This document shows positions 1 through 8,546 of a stretch of 46,793 nt of DNA, piece after piece; position 1 is the stretch's first letter; the number at the start of each line of letters is the position of its first letter. The position numbers were made by a program, and so were the translations under genes. Below the pieces are notes generated by a model, which was not told the origin of the DNA, did no database searches, and saw only the letters and a list, made by a program, of their open reading frames with translations. The stretch is from CAYSND01 sp964642235 (lineage in GTDB: Bacteria; Bacteroidota; Bacteroidia; Bacteroidales; UBA932): the NCBI GenBank assembly GCA_964642235.1, contig CAZXOP010000002.1, positions 1-46,793 on the forward strand, written 5' to 3'.

Positions 1-886
1 AAAAAATATGAGGTAGGGTTACAAATACAAGCCCCGGTCCCTGACTTGGAGAGATTCCAAAAGCAAACACTGCGGGCATAATGGCTGTTCCCGCTATAAT
101 TGCAAAGAGTGAATCAAAAACAGCAGTCAGAGTCGATGTCTTCATTATATTTTCATTTTTTTTAACATAAGAGGCATAAGTCATTATGGTTCCACACCCA
201 AGGCTTAATGAGAAAAATGCCTGTCCTAAAGCGTCAAGAAATGTCTGCGAAGTTACTTTTGAGAAATCAGGCTTAAAAAGAAACTTTAACCCCTCTGATG
301 CCCCGGGTAACGTCATGGACCTAATCGCTATAATTATTATCATAACAAATAGAAGCGGCATCATTACCTTGGTATATCTCTCAATCCCTTTCTGAATACC
401 TGCAACTACTATTAACCCTGTAAGTCCCAAGAATATAAAGATATAAATTAATGGAGACCAGGTAGAAGATGACACTTGAGGAAACATCTGTGATATCTCA
501 GCCTCTGACGCTGAGGTAATTTTAAAAGTAATGGCTTTAACTATATAATCTATCGTCCATCCCCCTACAACACAATAAAAAGAAAGAATGGAGAAAGAGG
601 CAAGCACCGCGATTATACCGACAGTTCCCCATTTAGATTTAGGGGCTAATACCTTAAATGCTCCGAAAACATTTGCCTGACTTCTACGCCCTATTACGAA
701 CTCTGAAAACATTATAGGGAGACAAAGCACAAGGGCAAAACAGATATAAATTATTATAAAAGCTGCTCCTCCGTTAGTTCCAACTAAATAAGGAAATCTC
801 CATAAATTTCCCAACCCGACTGCAGACCCTGTCAATGCCACAAGAACTCCGAACCGACTTCCGAAACTATCTCTTTGATTACTCAT
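1..886 (-). CDS. Neurotransmitter:sodium symporter (NSS) family transporter, C-terminal part beyond window
   Basis: An open frame starts at an ATG at 886 and runs leftward off the window edge, giving about 295 residues of a family that is usually 430-500 residues long. The N-terminal signature GSAVGLGNLWRFPYL, followed by NGGAAF, is the conserved TM1 sodium and substrate site of NSS (LeuT-fold) transporters. Several hydrophobic helices follow. NSS proteins import amino acids or related amines with sodium across the inner membrane. The substrate cannot be told from the sequence. It starts 19 bases after the folA stop, so it is probably the last known gene of a thyA-folA-transporter transcript. 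The truncation is caused by the window edge, not by mutation. Confidence 0.9.
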   Translation of the reverse strand, partial: MSNQRDSFGSRFGVLVALTGSAVGLGNLWRFPYLVGTNGGAAFIIIYICFALVLCLPIMFSEFVIGRRSQANVFGAFKVLAPKSKWGTVGIIAVLASFSILSFYCVVGGWTIDYIVKAITFKITSASEAEISQMFPQVSSSTWSPLIYIFIFLGLTGLIVVAGIQKGIERYTKVMMPLLFVMIIIIAIRSMTLPGASEGLKFLFKPDFSKVTSQTFLDALGQAFFSLSLGCGTIMTYASYVKKNENIMKTSTLTAVFDSLFAIIAGTAIMPAVFAFGISPSQGPGLVFVTLPHIF

Positions 887-905
887 AGTTTTAGTACTTA
901 AAAGG

Positions 906-1406
906 TTATTTTCTGATATATGTTACAAAGGAGTATTCTACTCCTGCTTTCTCATCTTTTATAGGCTCACTTCGTGTCTCCTCCTTCCATACAGAGAGAT
1001 CAATTTCGGGGAAAAAGGTATCTGCATCCTCAACAGAGTCTGAAACCTCAGTTATATAGAGTTTTTGGGCAAGAGGCATAGAGGTTCTATACATCATCCC
1101 TCCTCCAATAATAAAGACCTCCTCTCCCTCTTTACCGGCACCTGAAGCGGCAATAGCTCCTTCGAGGGTCGAAAAGAACTCCACACCGTCATAAACACCA
1201 TCTTTCATCTCATTATTAACCACAATATTTCTTCTGTTTGGGAGAGGTCTTTTATTGACAGAGAGGAAGGTATTGTACCCCATAATCACAGAGTGCCCTG
1301 TGGTGGTTCTTCTAAAATATTTCAGGTCTTCGGAAAGGTGCCATAGAAGCCTGTTCTCTTTTCCAATGGCAAGGTTTTTAGCTGTTACAACGATTATTGA
1401 GAGCAT
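906..1406 (-). CDS. folA: Dihydrofolate reductase
   Basis: This 166-residue protein has the usual size of a chromosomal dihydrofolate reductase, which reduces dihydrofolate to tetrahydrofolate with NADPH in the cytoplasm. Visible motifs are the N-terminal AIGKENRLLWHLSEDL, with the acidic residue of the substrate site (Asp27 in E. coli) as D in SEDL, and the cofactor loop FIIGGGMMY near residues 98-106. The segment normally read as MGRxT, whose Arg contacts the NADPH 2'-phosphate, reads MGYNT here. It lies 20 bases after thyA, which produces the dihydrofolate that this enzyme recycles, so the two are almost certainly co-transcribed. Confidence 0.95.
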   Translation of the reverse strand: MLSIIVVTAKNLAIGKENRLLWHLSEDLKYFRRTTTGHSVIMGYNTFLSVNKRPLPNRRNIVVNNEMKDGVYDGVEFFSTLEGAIAASGAGKEGEEVFIIGGGMMYRTSMPLAQKLYITEVSDSVEDADTFFPEIDLSVWKEETRSEPIKDEKAGVEYSFVTYIRK

Positions 1407-1426
1407 ATTATATAGGTTTTATGGGG

Positions 1427-2224
1427 TTAGACTGCAATAGGGGCTTTAATAGTAGGGTAAGGATCATATCCTATAAGGTTAAAGTCCTCATAATTAAAGG
1501 AGAAGATATCTTTTACCTGAGGATTAATCTCCATTCTCGGAAGTTTTTTAGGCTCGCGGGAGAGCTGTAACTCCGTCTGTTCCAAATGATTTAAATAAAG
1601 ATGGGCATCTCCGAATGTATGCACGAACTCCCCTAACTGATAACCACAAACCTGTGCCACCATCATGGTAAGAAGTGCGTAAGAGGCTATATTAAAAGGA
1701 ACACCGAGGAAAACATCTGCACTACGCTGATAGAGCTGACAAGAGAGCTTCCCTTCGGCAACATAAAACTGAAACAACGCATGGCAGGGAGGAAGTGCCA
1801 TCTTATCCACCTCAGCAACATTCCAAGCAGAAATTATATGACGACGCGAATCGGGATTGTTCTGTAAGGAGGTTATTAAATTAGAGAGTTGGTCAATAGG
1901 GGCTCCCCCGTCAGGAGAGGGCCAGGAGCGCCATTGATGACCATAAACAGGTCCCAAGTCCCCATTTTCATCTGCCCACTCATCCCAAATAGAGACATTG
2001 TTATCGTGAAGATATTTAATATTGGTATCCCCTTTTATAAACCAAAGAAGCTCATAAATAATGGAGCGCAGATGGAGTTTTTTAGTGGTTAATACAGGAA
2101 AGCCCTCATTAAGGTCAAAACGCATCTGGTAGCCAAATACCGATTTGGTGCCTGTCCCTGTGCGGTCTCCCTTTACAACTCCCTCTTTTTGAATATGCCT
2201 GAGAAGATCAAGATATTGTTTCAT
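1427..2224 (-). CDS. thyA: Thymidylate synthase (ThyA)
   Basis: This 265-residue protein matches the 264-residue E. coli enzyme in length. It methylates dUMP to dTMP using methylene-tetrahydrofolate and releases dihydrofolate. The catalytic Cys is residue 147 in ALPPCHALFQFYV. The phosphate-binding motif DRTGTGT lies near residues 20-26, QRSADVFLGVPFN carries the nucleotide site, and the C terminus ends in PIAV, as in typical ThyA. A -7 box at 2248-2255 lies just upstream, between this gene and the stop of the preceding gene, so thyA probably starts its own transcript that continues into folA. Confidence 0.97.
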   Translation of the reverse strand: MKQYLDLLRHIQKEGVVKGDRTGTGTKSVFGYQMRFDLNEGFPVLTTKKLHLRSIIYELLWFIKGDTNIKYLHDNNVSIWDEWADENGDLGPVYGHQWRSWPSPDGGAPIDQLSNLITSLQNNPDSRRHIISAWNVAEVDKMALPPCHALFQFYVAEGKLSCQLYQRSADVFLGVPFNIASYALLTMMVAQVCGYQLGEFVHTFGDAHLYLNHLEQTELQLSREPKKLPRMEINPQVKDIFSFNYEDFNLIGYDPYPTIKAPIAV

Positions 2225-2247
2225 TCCATTATTTTAAAAGTGAAGTA

Positions 2248-2255
2248 CAAAAATA
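2248..2255 (-). promoter_or_regulatory. -7 promoter box for thyA
   Basis: The minus strand reads TATTTTTG, a perfect match to the Bacteroidota -7 consensus TAnnTTTG, about 24 bases before the thyA ATG. No clear -33 TTTG element was found at the usual distance. Confidence 0.55.
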
Positions 2256-2260
2256 GAATT

Positions 2261-3253
2261 TTATCTCGATTTTAACAATATTGGAAAATGATCCGATACT
2301 CCGCCAAGATATTTCGGACCTTGGTAGGTCCGGAAGGGTTTTATCCCAAGGAACTTTTTATCCTCTTCGCAGAGAAAATCGGGGGAAAAAATCTCCATCT
2401 CCCGATAAGGGGCTCCTGCAGAGACAATAAAGTGGTCAATTAGTTCCCACCTCCCTTGATATTTAATGCTCCCTCTCCCCGCTTTGTGGAGCGAGTCTGC
2501 ACGATTTAGAAGCAATGGGGTCTCTCCCCTCTCCGTCGCACTGTTCGTGGTAAGAAAGAGGGAGGCAGGGGAATCAGGGGCATCATTAAAATCCCCCATA
2601 ATAACAATAGTTCTCTTCGGAGAGAGAAACAATAAAGAGTCCGTCACTGCTTTTAATCCCCTTGCTGCTGCCACTCTTCGCTGAGCAGAAATCTCCTCTC
2701 CACCCCACTTGGAAGTCCAATGACAGACCACGAAAACCACTTCCGACACTCCACTCATTCCATTTAACTCTCCCTTAACTAAAAGCATAGAGCGGAGGCG
2801 GTCAAGAGAGTCCCCGACATGAATCTGTAAAATCTCAAGTGGTCTAAAAGACTCTTCTCTGTAGAGCAGTGCCACATCTATCCCCCGTCTATCCCCAGCA
2901 TCGCGATGGATATAATTATACCCTAACTTGGCCAAAGGGGTCTCTGTTACCAACTGTTTAAGAACCATAGCATTCTCCACCTCTGCAACCCCTATTACTG
3001 CAGGGTAACTCCCTAAATAATCCCCTGCTGCTATGATGGTTTTGGCTATTGCATTTCTCTTTTTTACAAACCTCCCCCAACTCCATCTTTTTTCGCTATT
3101 GGGTAAAAACTCCTCATCCGCACTCTTCTCATCGTCAAAAGGGTCAAAATAGTTCTCCACATTCCAAAACATAATAGGAGGGAACTCCTGCCCCCCTGCC
3201 CCGACTGCCATTAAAAGCAGTATCACACATAATATCTCTCTCCGAAGTTTCAT
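2261..3253 (-). CDS. Secreted endonuclease/exonuclease/phosphatase family protein
   Basis: This 330-residue protein begins with a signal peptide (about residues 1-21, ending AGGQ), so it should be exported. The rest is an endonuclease/exonuclease/phosphatase (DNase I-like) fold. FWNVENYF is the N-terminal Asn motif, AVIGVAEVEN carries the metal-binding Glu, HWTSKWGG and IMGDFNDAPDS carry the His and Asp/Asn pair, and GVSDHFPILL near the end is the terminal SDH motif. All catalytic motifs are intact. The substrate is unknown: nucleic acid, phospholipid or another phosphodiester are all possible. Its -7 box ends only six bases from the ATG, so the transcript may be almost leaderless. Confidence 0.85.
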   Translation of the reverse strand: MKLRREILCVILLLMAVGAGGQEFPPIMFWNVENYFDPFDDEKSADEEFLPNSEKRWSWGRFVKKRNAIAKTIIAAGDYLGSYPAVIGVAEVENAMVLKQLVTETPLAKLGYNYIHRDAGDRRGIDVALLYREESFRPLEILQIHVGDSLDRLRSMLLVKGELNGMSGVSEVVFVVCHWTSKWGGEEISAQRRVAAARGLKAVTDSLLFLSPKRTIVIMGDFNDAPDSPASLFLTTNSATERGETPLLLNRADSLHKAGRGSIKYQGRWELIDHFIVSAGAPYREMEIFSPDFLCEEDKKFLGIKPFRTYQGPKYLGGVSDHFPILLKSR

Positions 3254-3258
3254 ATCGC

Positions 3259-3266
3259 CAAATATA
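3259..3266 (-). promoter_or_regulatory. -7 promoter box for the secreted EEP-family gene
   Basis: The minus strand reads TATATTTG, a perfect TAnnTTTG match. Its last base is six bases before the ATG at 3253, which implies a nearly leaderless transcript or a start codon slightly downstream. Confidence 0.5.
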
Positions 3267-3279
3267 ACCCTTTTTTTAC

Positions 3280-3287
3280 TACTTTTG
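3280..3287 (+). promoter_or_regulatory. -7 promoter box for ychF
   Basis: The sequence TACTTTTG is a perfect TAnnTTTG match 25 bases before the ychF ATG. It is divergent from the box at 3259-3266, with 13 bases between them. Confidence 0.55.
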
Positions 3288-3311
3288 CGGACTTAAAATA
3301 TATAAATATTT

Positions 3312-4415
3312 ATGTCACTCCGTTGCGGAATAGTCGGGCTACCAAATGTTGGAAAATCGACACTATTTAACTGTATAAGTTCTGGCAAAGCACAGGCTGC
3401 CAATTTCCCTTTTTGCACCATCGAACCAAATATCGGCTTTACAAATGTCCCTGACGAACGTCTTATTGTTCTTAGAGACCTCGTTAATCCTAAAAAAGTC
3501 GTTCCTGCCACTGTGGAGATAGTCGATATAGCAGGACTTGTTAAAGGGGCAAGTAAAGGGGAGGGGCTCGGAAACCAATTCTTAGCCAATATCCGCGAGA
3601 CAGATGCTATTCTTCATATTCTCAGGTGTTTCGATGACTCTAATGTCGTTCATGTTGACGGGAGCGTAAACCCAATCAGAGATAAAGAGATTATCGACTT
3701 CGAACTCCAGATTAAGGATTTGGAGACCGTGGAAAACAGAATCAACAAAGTTCAGAAACAGGCTACCACAGGGGGCGACAAAGCAGCAAAACGTTTTCTC
3801 GATATCCTTCTTAAATTTAAAGAAGCCCTTATCCAAGGAAAAGCCGCTCGTACAGTAATCTTCGATAATATGGAGGATCAAAAGATGGCAAACGAGCTCT
3901 TTCTCCTTACCAATAAACCTGTGATGTATGTTTGTAATGTGGATGAGGCTTCGGCTGCCAAAGGGAATGGTTATGTGGAACAGGTAAGAAAAGCTGTAGA
4001 GGGAGAGGGGGCTGAAATACTTGTTATTGCTGCAAAGATAGAGTCAGAAATAGCAGAGCTTGAAGACTTCGAAGAGCGACAGATGTTTCTTAATGAGATA
4101 GGGTTAGAGAGATCAGGAGTAGAGAGGCTTATTAAGTCGGCTTACTCCCTTCTAAATCTCCAAACCTATTTTACCGCAGGAGAACCTGAAGTACGCGCTT
4201 GGACTATAAACAAAGGGGATAAAGCACCAAAAGCAGCAGGTGTTATTCATACAGATTTTGAAAAAGGGTTTATTCGGGCAGAGGTTATAAAATACGAAGA
4301 CTATGTTCATTACGGCTCTGAGGCGGCTTGTCGCGCAGCAGGGAAACTTGGAATAGAGGGGAAAGAGTATGTGGTCCAGGATGGTGATGTTATGCACTTC
4401 CTCTTTAATGTTTAG
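3312..4415 (+). CDS. ychF: Ribosome-associated ATPase/GTPase YchF
   Basis: This 367-residue protein has the standard length of the universal YchF/OLA1 P-loop NTPase, which binds ribosomes, prefers ATP over GTP and is linked to translation and the stress response. The G1 motif GLPNVGKST is at residues 9-17. The switch region FPFCTIEPNIG and the G3 motif DIAGLVKGAS follow, and a C-terminal TGS domain begins near residue 280 and ends HFLFNV. It is one of only two rightward genes in the otherwise leftward first 16 kb. The next gene starts 12 bases downstream, so the two may share a transcript. Confidence 0.96.
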   Translation: MSLRCGIVGLPNVGKSTLFNCISSGKAQAANFPFCTIEPNIGFTNVPDERLIVLRDLVNPKKVVPATVEIVDIAGLVKGASKGEGLGNQFLANIRETDAILHILRCFDDSNVVHVDGSVNPIRDKEIIDFELQIKDLETVENRINKVQKQATTGGDKAAKRFLDILLKFKEALIQGKAARTVIFDNMEDQKMANELFLLTNKPVMYVCNVDEASAAKGNGYVEQVRKAVEGEGAEILVIAAKIESEIAELEDFEERQMFLNEIGLERSGVERLIKSAYSLLNLQTYFTAGEPEVRAWTINKGDKAPKAAGVIHTDFEKGFIRAEVIKYEDYVHYGSEAACRAAGKLGIEGKEYVVQDGDVMHFLFNV

Positions 4416-4427
4416 TCTCGCATTGCC

Positions 4428-5759
4428 ATGAAACCAAAAAAAATATTGACCTTTTCGATACCACTCCTCTGCATTTTTCTGCTAAGTAACTGCCGAAGCG
4501 TGGATTTAGAGAAGGTTCCATACCCAACGCTGCATGGACAGATAACCTATTTTCAAGAGAAGGAGGAGTTATATTCTTCCCTCCCCATTAACAAGAGAGA
4601 TATTGTCCTTATCGGAGACGACCTTTTTGACAGAGGTATTTGGAACTCTTTTTATGGAAGCGAAAGGGTGAAAAATAGGGGCATTGCCCTCGAAGGGAGC
4701 GAGTGTACTCTTTATAGGATAGATAAAATTGCGAAGAGCAAACCTTCGAAAATTTTTATCTCCACCGGACTTTTCGATATTAAAAAGGGGCGATCTGCAC
4801 AAGAGACTTGTGAAGGGATTATGAAGGTGGTTTTCAGGGCTGCAAGATTTTCTCAAAAGAGCGAAATATTCGTGGTGGGGATAGTCCCCGATATTGCCAT
4901 TAAAAACCTTTCGGAGGGGACAAATGCCCTCAGGGACTCCATTATAAAGGTCAACACAAAACTAAACAATTATTTTGCGGAGCACTACATTGATGCACCT
5001 GCGGCTCTTTGCGATAGCACCGGGTACCTTTCAAGTGAGTTCTCTTATGACGGGGTCCGTATCAATGGAAAGGGGTATTTTCTCATTGCGGAGCTACTCT
5101 CACCTCATATTGGACTTAAAGCGTTAAATAACCCTTCGTTAAATGATTCGCACCCTGATTCCTATTATCGCGACACGTTAAAAGAGCGTTCGGCACATTA
5201 TAAAGCGCGTCTCTCCATTTTTAACTCTCTTCAAAACACCTCCGGCGGGGTGGTTATGCTTGGGAATAGTCTAAACAATAACTGTTGGTGGAGTGAGCTT
5301 CTTCGGAAAAATGAGGTGGTCAATAGGGGGATTAGCGGGGATACTGTGGAGGGGATGTTGTTAAGAATAGACGATGTCGTTCAGGAGAACCCTCGCAAGA
5401 TCTATTTAATGGCCGGTATTAACGATTTTGTTAACGATACTTCTCTTTCGGCGGCAACTCTTTGGGAAACTTATCAGGAGCTAATTTCGGCCATTAAAAC
5501 GGCTTTACCGTCAACCGAACTTTATGTTCAAAGTACCCTTCCTGTAAACCCTTTAACCCCATATTATGAGGGGAGAAATCAAAAAGTCGAAGGGCTTAAT
5601 CTTTTTCTCTCCTCAAAAGCTGACTCTATGGGTTACACCTATCTCGATATAGCTTCTTCTTTAAAAGAGAAAAACGGAGACTTGGCCTCCGTTTATACTC
5701 TTGATGGTATTCATCTTCGCCCAAATGCTTACCGCATCTGGAAGAGAATTATATTTTAG
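4428..5759 (+). CDS. Lipoprotein with two SGNH-hydrolase domains, the first degenerate
   Basis: This 443-residue protein has a lipoprotein-like signal (Cys22 in LLSNC) and two tandem SGNH/GDSL domains. The second domain keeps the catalytic set: Ser281 in LGNSL, Gly in NRGISGDT, Asn332 in AGINDF, and Asp426 and His429 in DGIHL. The first domain is recognisably the same fold (NRGIALEG, then ISTGLFDIKKG) but has lost the chemistry. The nucleophile position in IGDDLF is Asp65, the GxND motif reads TGLFD, and the Asp-x-x-His motif reads DGVR at 208-211. The intact domain is probably an esterase or deacetylase acting on envelope or glycan substrates; the substrate is unknown. Its stop overlaps the stop of the convergent ppiD gene by four bases. 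Confidence 0.8.
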   Translation: MKPKKILTFSIPLLCIFLLSNCRSVDLEKVPYPTLHGQITYFQEKEELYSSLPINKRDIVLIGDDLFDRGIWNSFYGSERVKNRGIALEGSECTLYRIDKIAKSKPSKIFISTGLFDIKKGRSAQETCEGIMKVVFRAARFSQKSEIFVVGIVPDIAIKNLSEGTNALRDSIIKVNTKLNNYFAEHYIDAPAALCDSTGYLSSEFSYDGVRINGKGYFLIAELLSPHIGLKALNNPSLNDSHPDSYYRDTLKERSAHYKARLSIFNSLQNTSGGVVMLGNSLNNNCWWSELLRKNEVVNRGISGDTVEGMLLRIDDVVQENPRKIYLMAGINDFVNDTSLSAATLWETYQELISAIKTALPSTELYVQSTLPVNPLTPYYEGRNQKVEGLNLFLSSKADSMGYTYLDIASSLKEKNGDLASVYTLDGIHLRPNAYRIWKRIIF

Positions 5760-7843
5760 AAGAACTTCGCTCTGCGGTCAACTATATTTCCTATCTCATT
5801 GAAAATAGATCCAAGTGAGTTAAGCTGGTAGTTTGCATACTGAGCTGCTCTTGATTTGGCATCTGTCTCTGTGTAGAAAGAACCTACTTCTCTATTTTTA
5901 ACCTGAACAAGATATACTCCGATATTTCCAACAATAGGACCAACAATTTTTCCCTCCGGAGCACCTGCAATGGCTCCAACTAAAGCGGGATCAAAAGATT
6001 GTGCCCCGAATGAACCGAAAGCGATATTATCTCTACTGCTAACTGTGGTATTGAGTGCCTCTGCTATTTCACTCATGGTGGTTAAACCCTCCATTTTACC
6101 CTTTACTTCCGAAGACAATTTTTCCCCTTTCTTCGTCTGCTCAAGAGCAAAAGTAACAGAAGTCGCTACCTGGCTAAGCGGAGTAAAACCCTCTTCATGA
6201 ACCTCGGTAACAGCCACTACAAAGAAATATTTATTGTCAACTGTAATAATAGAGGAAACTTCTCCCTTTTTAGCTTCGAAAATCCAACGAGTCACCTCTC
6301 TTGCATTTTCATATTTAGAAAGTTTCTTGGACCCCTCTGCTACATTCATTGCAGGAACCACAGGGAGTTTTCCGGTATTAACCAATTCATTGAACTTCTC
6401 TATTTTACCTTCACTCTTAGAGGCAAGGTCGTTAGCCTGAGCATAGTAAACCTGATAGGTCTCTTTGCTCGAAATTACATCTTTGGTAAGGAGAGCAAGC
6501 TGAACTTTTCTCTCAGGAGCAGTTCTTTTGGTCACTTTAACTATATGGATTCCGTAATCTGATGTCATCTTCACACATTTGTTTAGAGGGAGAGAGAGTA
6601 CCTCTTCCATTCCGGGGATCATCATTCTCTGGGTCATCCAACCAATTTCTCCAGGTGTTACATTAGGGTTTTTATCAAGAGAATATTCAGAAGCAAGTGC
6701 TGTGAAATTACCCCCTTTATTAATAACATTCAGCAAACTATCTGCCTTCTTGGTGTCAGTAGCAGGAAGAAGAATATGATTAACAAAAGTTGAATCGGAC
6801 ATCTCTTTAACAGAATTGATTCTGGCTGCTAAATACTGTTCATTTGATTTGAATACAGGAAGAACTGTAGGGTTTTTGGTCTCAAAAGCGAAAGCCTCTA
6901 ATTCCGGATAAGACTCTTTTAGCTCCCCTTTCTTAAAATAATAGTTGTTAAGGGGGGTATCCGAGTTACGGGAGAGGAAATTCTTAAGATTAGTAGCTTT
7001 TGTAAATTCGTCATAAACTTTATTTATGCTCTCCTCTGCCATAGCAAAATCTCTCTCTGAGGGAACCACCTCATAAACTACAAACTCTACATCACGAGAA
7101 GCTTCCTGTTTGTACTCTTTCTGGTGTGCCTTATAATATTTCTCCATCTCACTCTTGGTGATTACGATGGTAGAATCTCTTTCAAAACCGTAAGGAACTA
7201 CGATAAAATCGGCGTTAGAAGTAGTGTTGTTCTCCTCTATCCCTCTGCGAAGTTCCACAGGATTTACGAAGTTACTCTTTGAAAGGAGAGTAGCATATTT
7301 GGTAAAATACTGCTGTCTCGACATATTAGTCTCCAAGAAGTCCCAATAAGCTTTCAAATTACCTGATTCGTCATTATTGATAGCCTTAATAAACTGGAGT
7401 AAACGATCTCTGCTAAAAGCCCCTGTTTCATCTTTAAATGAAGCCTCCTGAGCTATTATCGGTGAAATCTCTTTCCCTTGACTAAGGTCGATCATCTCCT
7501 CTTCTCCTACATTAATACCCGCTTTTTTAATAGTAGGAAGTATAAGCAGTTCATTTAAAAAGTCCTGCCATGCACTTTCACGGATGTTTTCATTAACCTG
7601 CTCGTTCATAGTCTGTTCGCCGGAGGTTAATTTATAAATGTTTGAGTAATAATCGATTTTTTCCTGAAACTCCTTATAGCTAACTGAGGAACCATTTATC
7701 TTTCCAACATCATATTTAGATGAAAAAGAGTTAACTGCCACCGCTAAGGTGTTTGGGTCGATGATAAATGAGAGTAGCGCCAAGGCGATCAAAACTGTTA
7801 TTAAGATCCCTAATTTAACGCGTATCTTTTCTAATACTGCCAT
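5756..7843 (-). CDS. ppiD: PpiD/SurA-like periplasmic peptidyl-prolyl isomerase
   Basis: This 695-residue protein has one N-terminal membrane helix (about residues 12-30, LGILITVLIALALLSFII) and a large periplasmic part. The N-terminal region resembles the SurA_N chaperone domain. A parvulin rotamase domain lies in the middle (about residues 345-445), with FVNHILLPA, GEIGWMTQRMMIPGMEEVL and YGIHIVKV. Such proteins act as membrane-anchored chaperones for newly exported envelope proteins. It is the last gene of the coaX-to-ppiD block and follows lptC by 55 bases. The role in outer-membrane assembly is inferred from family and context. Confidence 0.88.
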   Translation of the reverse strand: MAVLEKIRVKLGILITVLIALALLSFIIDPNTLAVAVNSFSSKYDVGKINGSSVSYKEFQEKIDYYSNIYKLTSGEQTMNEQVNENIRESAWQDFLNELLILPTIKKAGINVGEEEMIDLSQGKEISPIIAQEASFKDETGAFSRDRLLQFIKAINNDESGNLKAYWDFLETNMSRQQYFTKYATLLSKSNFVNPVELRRGIEENNTTSNADFIVVPYGFERDSTIVITKSEMEKYYKAHQKEYKQEASRDVEFVVYEVVPSERDFAMAEESINKVYDEFTKATNLKNFLSRNSDTPLNNYYFKKGELKESYPELEAFAFETKNPTVLPVFKSNEQYLAARINSVKEMSDSTFVNHILLPATDTKKADSLLNVINKGGNFTALASEYSLDKNPNVTPGEIGWMTQRMMIPGMEEVLSLPLNKCVKMTSDYGIHIVKVTKRTAPERKVQLALLTKDVISSKETYQVYYAQANDLASKSEGKIEKFNELVNTGKLPVVPAMNVAEGSKKLSKYENAREVTRWIFEAKKGEVSSIITVDNKYFFVVAVTEVHEEGFTPLSQVATSVTFALEQTKKGEKLSSEVKGKMEGLTTMSEIAEALNTTVSSRDNIAFGSFGAQSFDPALVGAIAGAPEGKIVGPIVGNIGVYLVQVKNREVGSFYTETDAKSRAAQYANYQLNSLGSIFNEIGNIVDRRAKFF

Positions 7844-7898
7844 TTTATTTATAATTTTTTACTGTTTTCAAATAGGGTGCGAAGATAGTAATTTTATT

Positions 7899-8543
7899 TT
7901 ATCTGATGTATAAAGGTCCAATAAAATTGACAGAATCAATATATTCAACCTTAGTGCTATCTTTCTGAATTATACCATAGCTATCAAATGGTTTGAGAAG
8001 ATATGCGTCCCTTGCCATCTCATCAGATTCCATCCCATACCCCTGCATAAATCCTTGCGGAGAGGTGATCGTTACATAACAATGCGTATGAATTTTCTTC
8101 TCCTCTTTATTCCAATAAAGGGTATCGGTTTCGATTCTCTCCCCTTTTATATGATTTTTAATTACAACATTTCCATAAGCCTCCCATTTTTCATCATAGG
8201 TGGCATTGATATGTCTTGCCCCATCTGCCACTATCTCCGTCTCCAGAAATCCCTCCTCGTTATAAGCGTAAAGCCTAATCCCTTTTGGGAAAAGCTCATA
8301 AGCGGCAGCACCGGTTTCACTATTTTGGGGGTATCTCTCCATAAGGGGAGATTCTGCTCTAAATTCCATCAAACCTGAAGTTGACTGGATTATCGTCACC
8401 CCTTCTATAGTCTGTTCAGGTTTAATCGAAACATCCACTTCAGCTATCTTGGTAATCTTACTCTTACAAGATACGGCAATGGTAGCAATCATGATGATTG
8501 CTACCATTTTTACCGCTTTATAATATAGCTCGTTAGAGCGCAT
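7899..8543 (-). CDS. lptC: LPS export system protein LptC
   Basis: This 214-residue protein has an N-terminal hydrophobic segment ending in a lipobox-like AVSC (Cys26), then a beta-rich OstA/LptC-like domain (PKGIRLYAYNEEG, ADGARHINATYDEKWEAYGNV, ERIETDTLYWN). LptC is the bitopic inner-membrane component that passes lipopolysaccharide from the LptBFG transporter to LptA. The Cys suggests lipid anchoring rather than the single transmembrane helix of the E. coli protein. Three bases separate it from the TPR gene upstream, which supports co-transcription. Confidence 0.88.
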   Translation of the reverse strand: MRSNELYYKAVKMVAIIMIATIAVSCKSKITKIAEVDVSIKPEQTIEGVTIIQSTSGLMEFRAESPLMERYPQNSETGAAAYELFPKGIRLYAYNEEGFLETEIVADGARHINATYDEKWEAYGNVVIKNHIKGERIETDTLYWNKEEKKIHTHCYVTITSPQGFMQGYGMESDEMARDAYLLKPFDSYGIIQKDSTKVEYIDSVNFIGPLYIR

Positions 8544-8546
8544 AAA

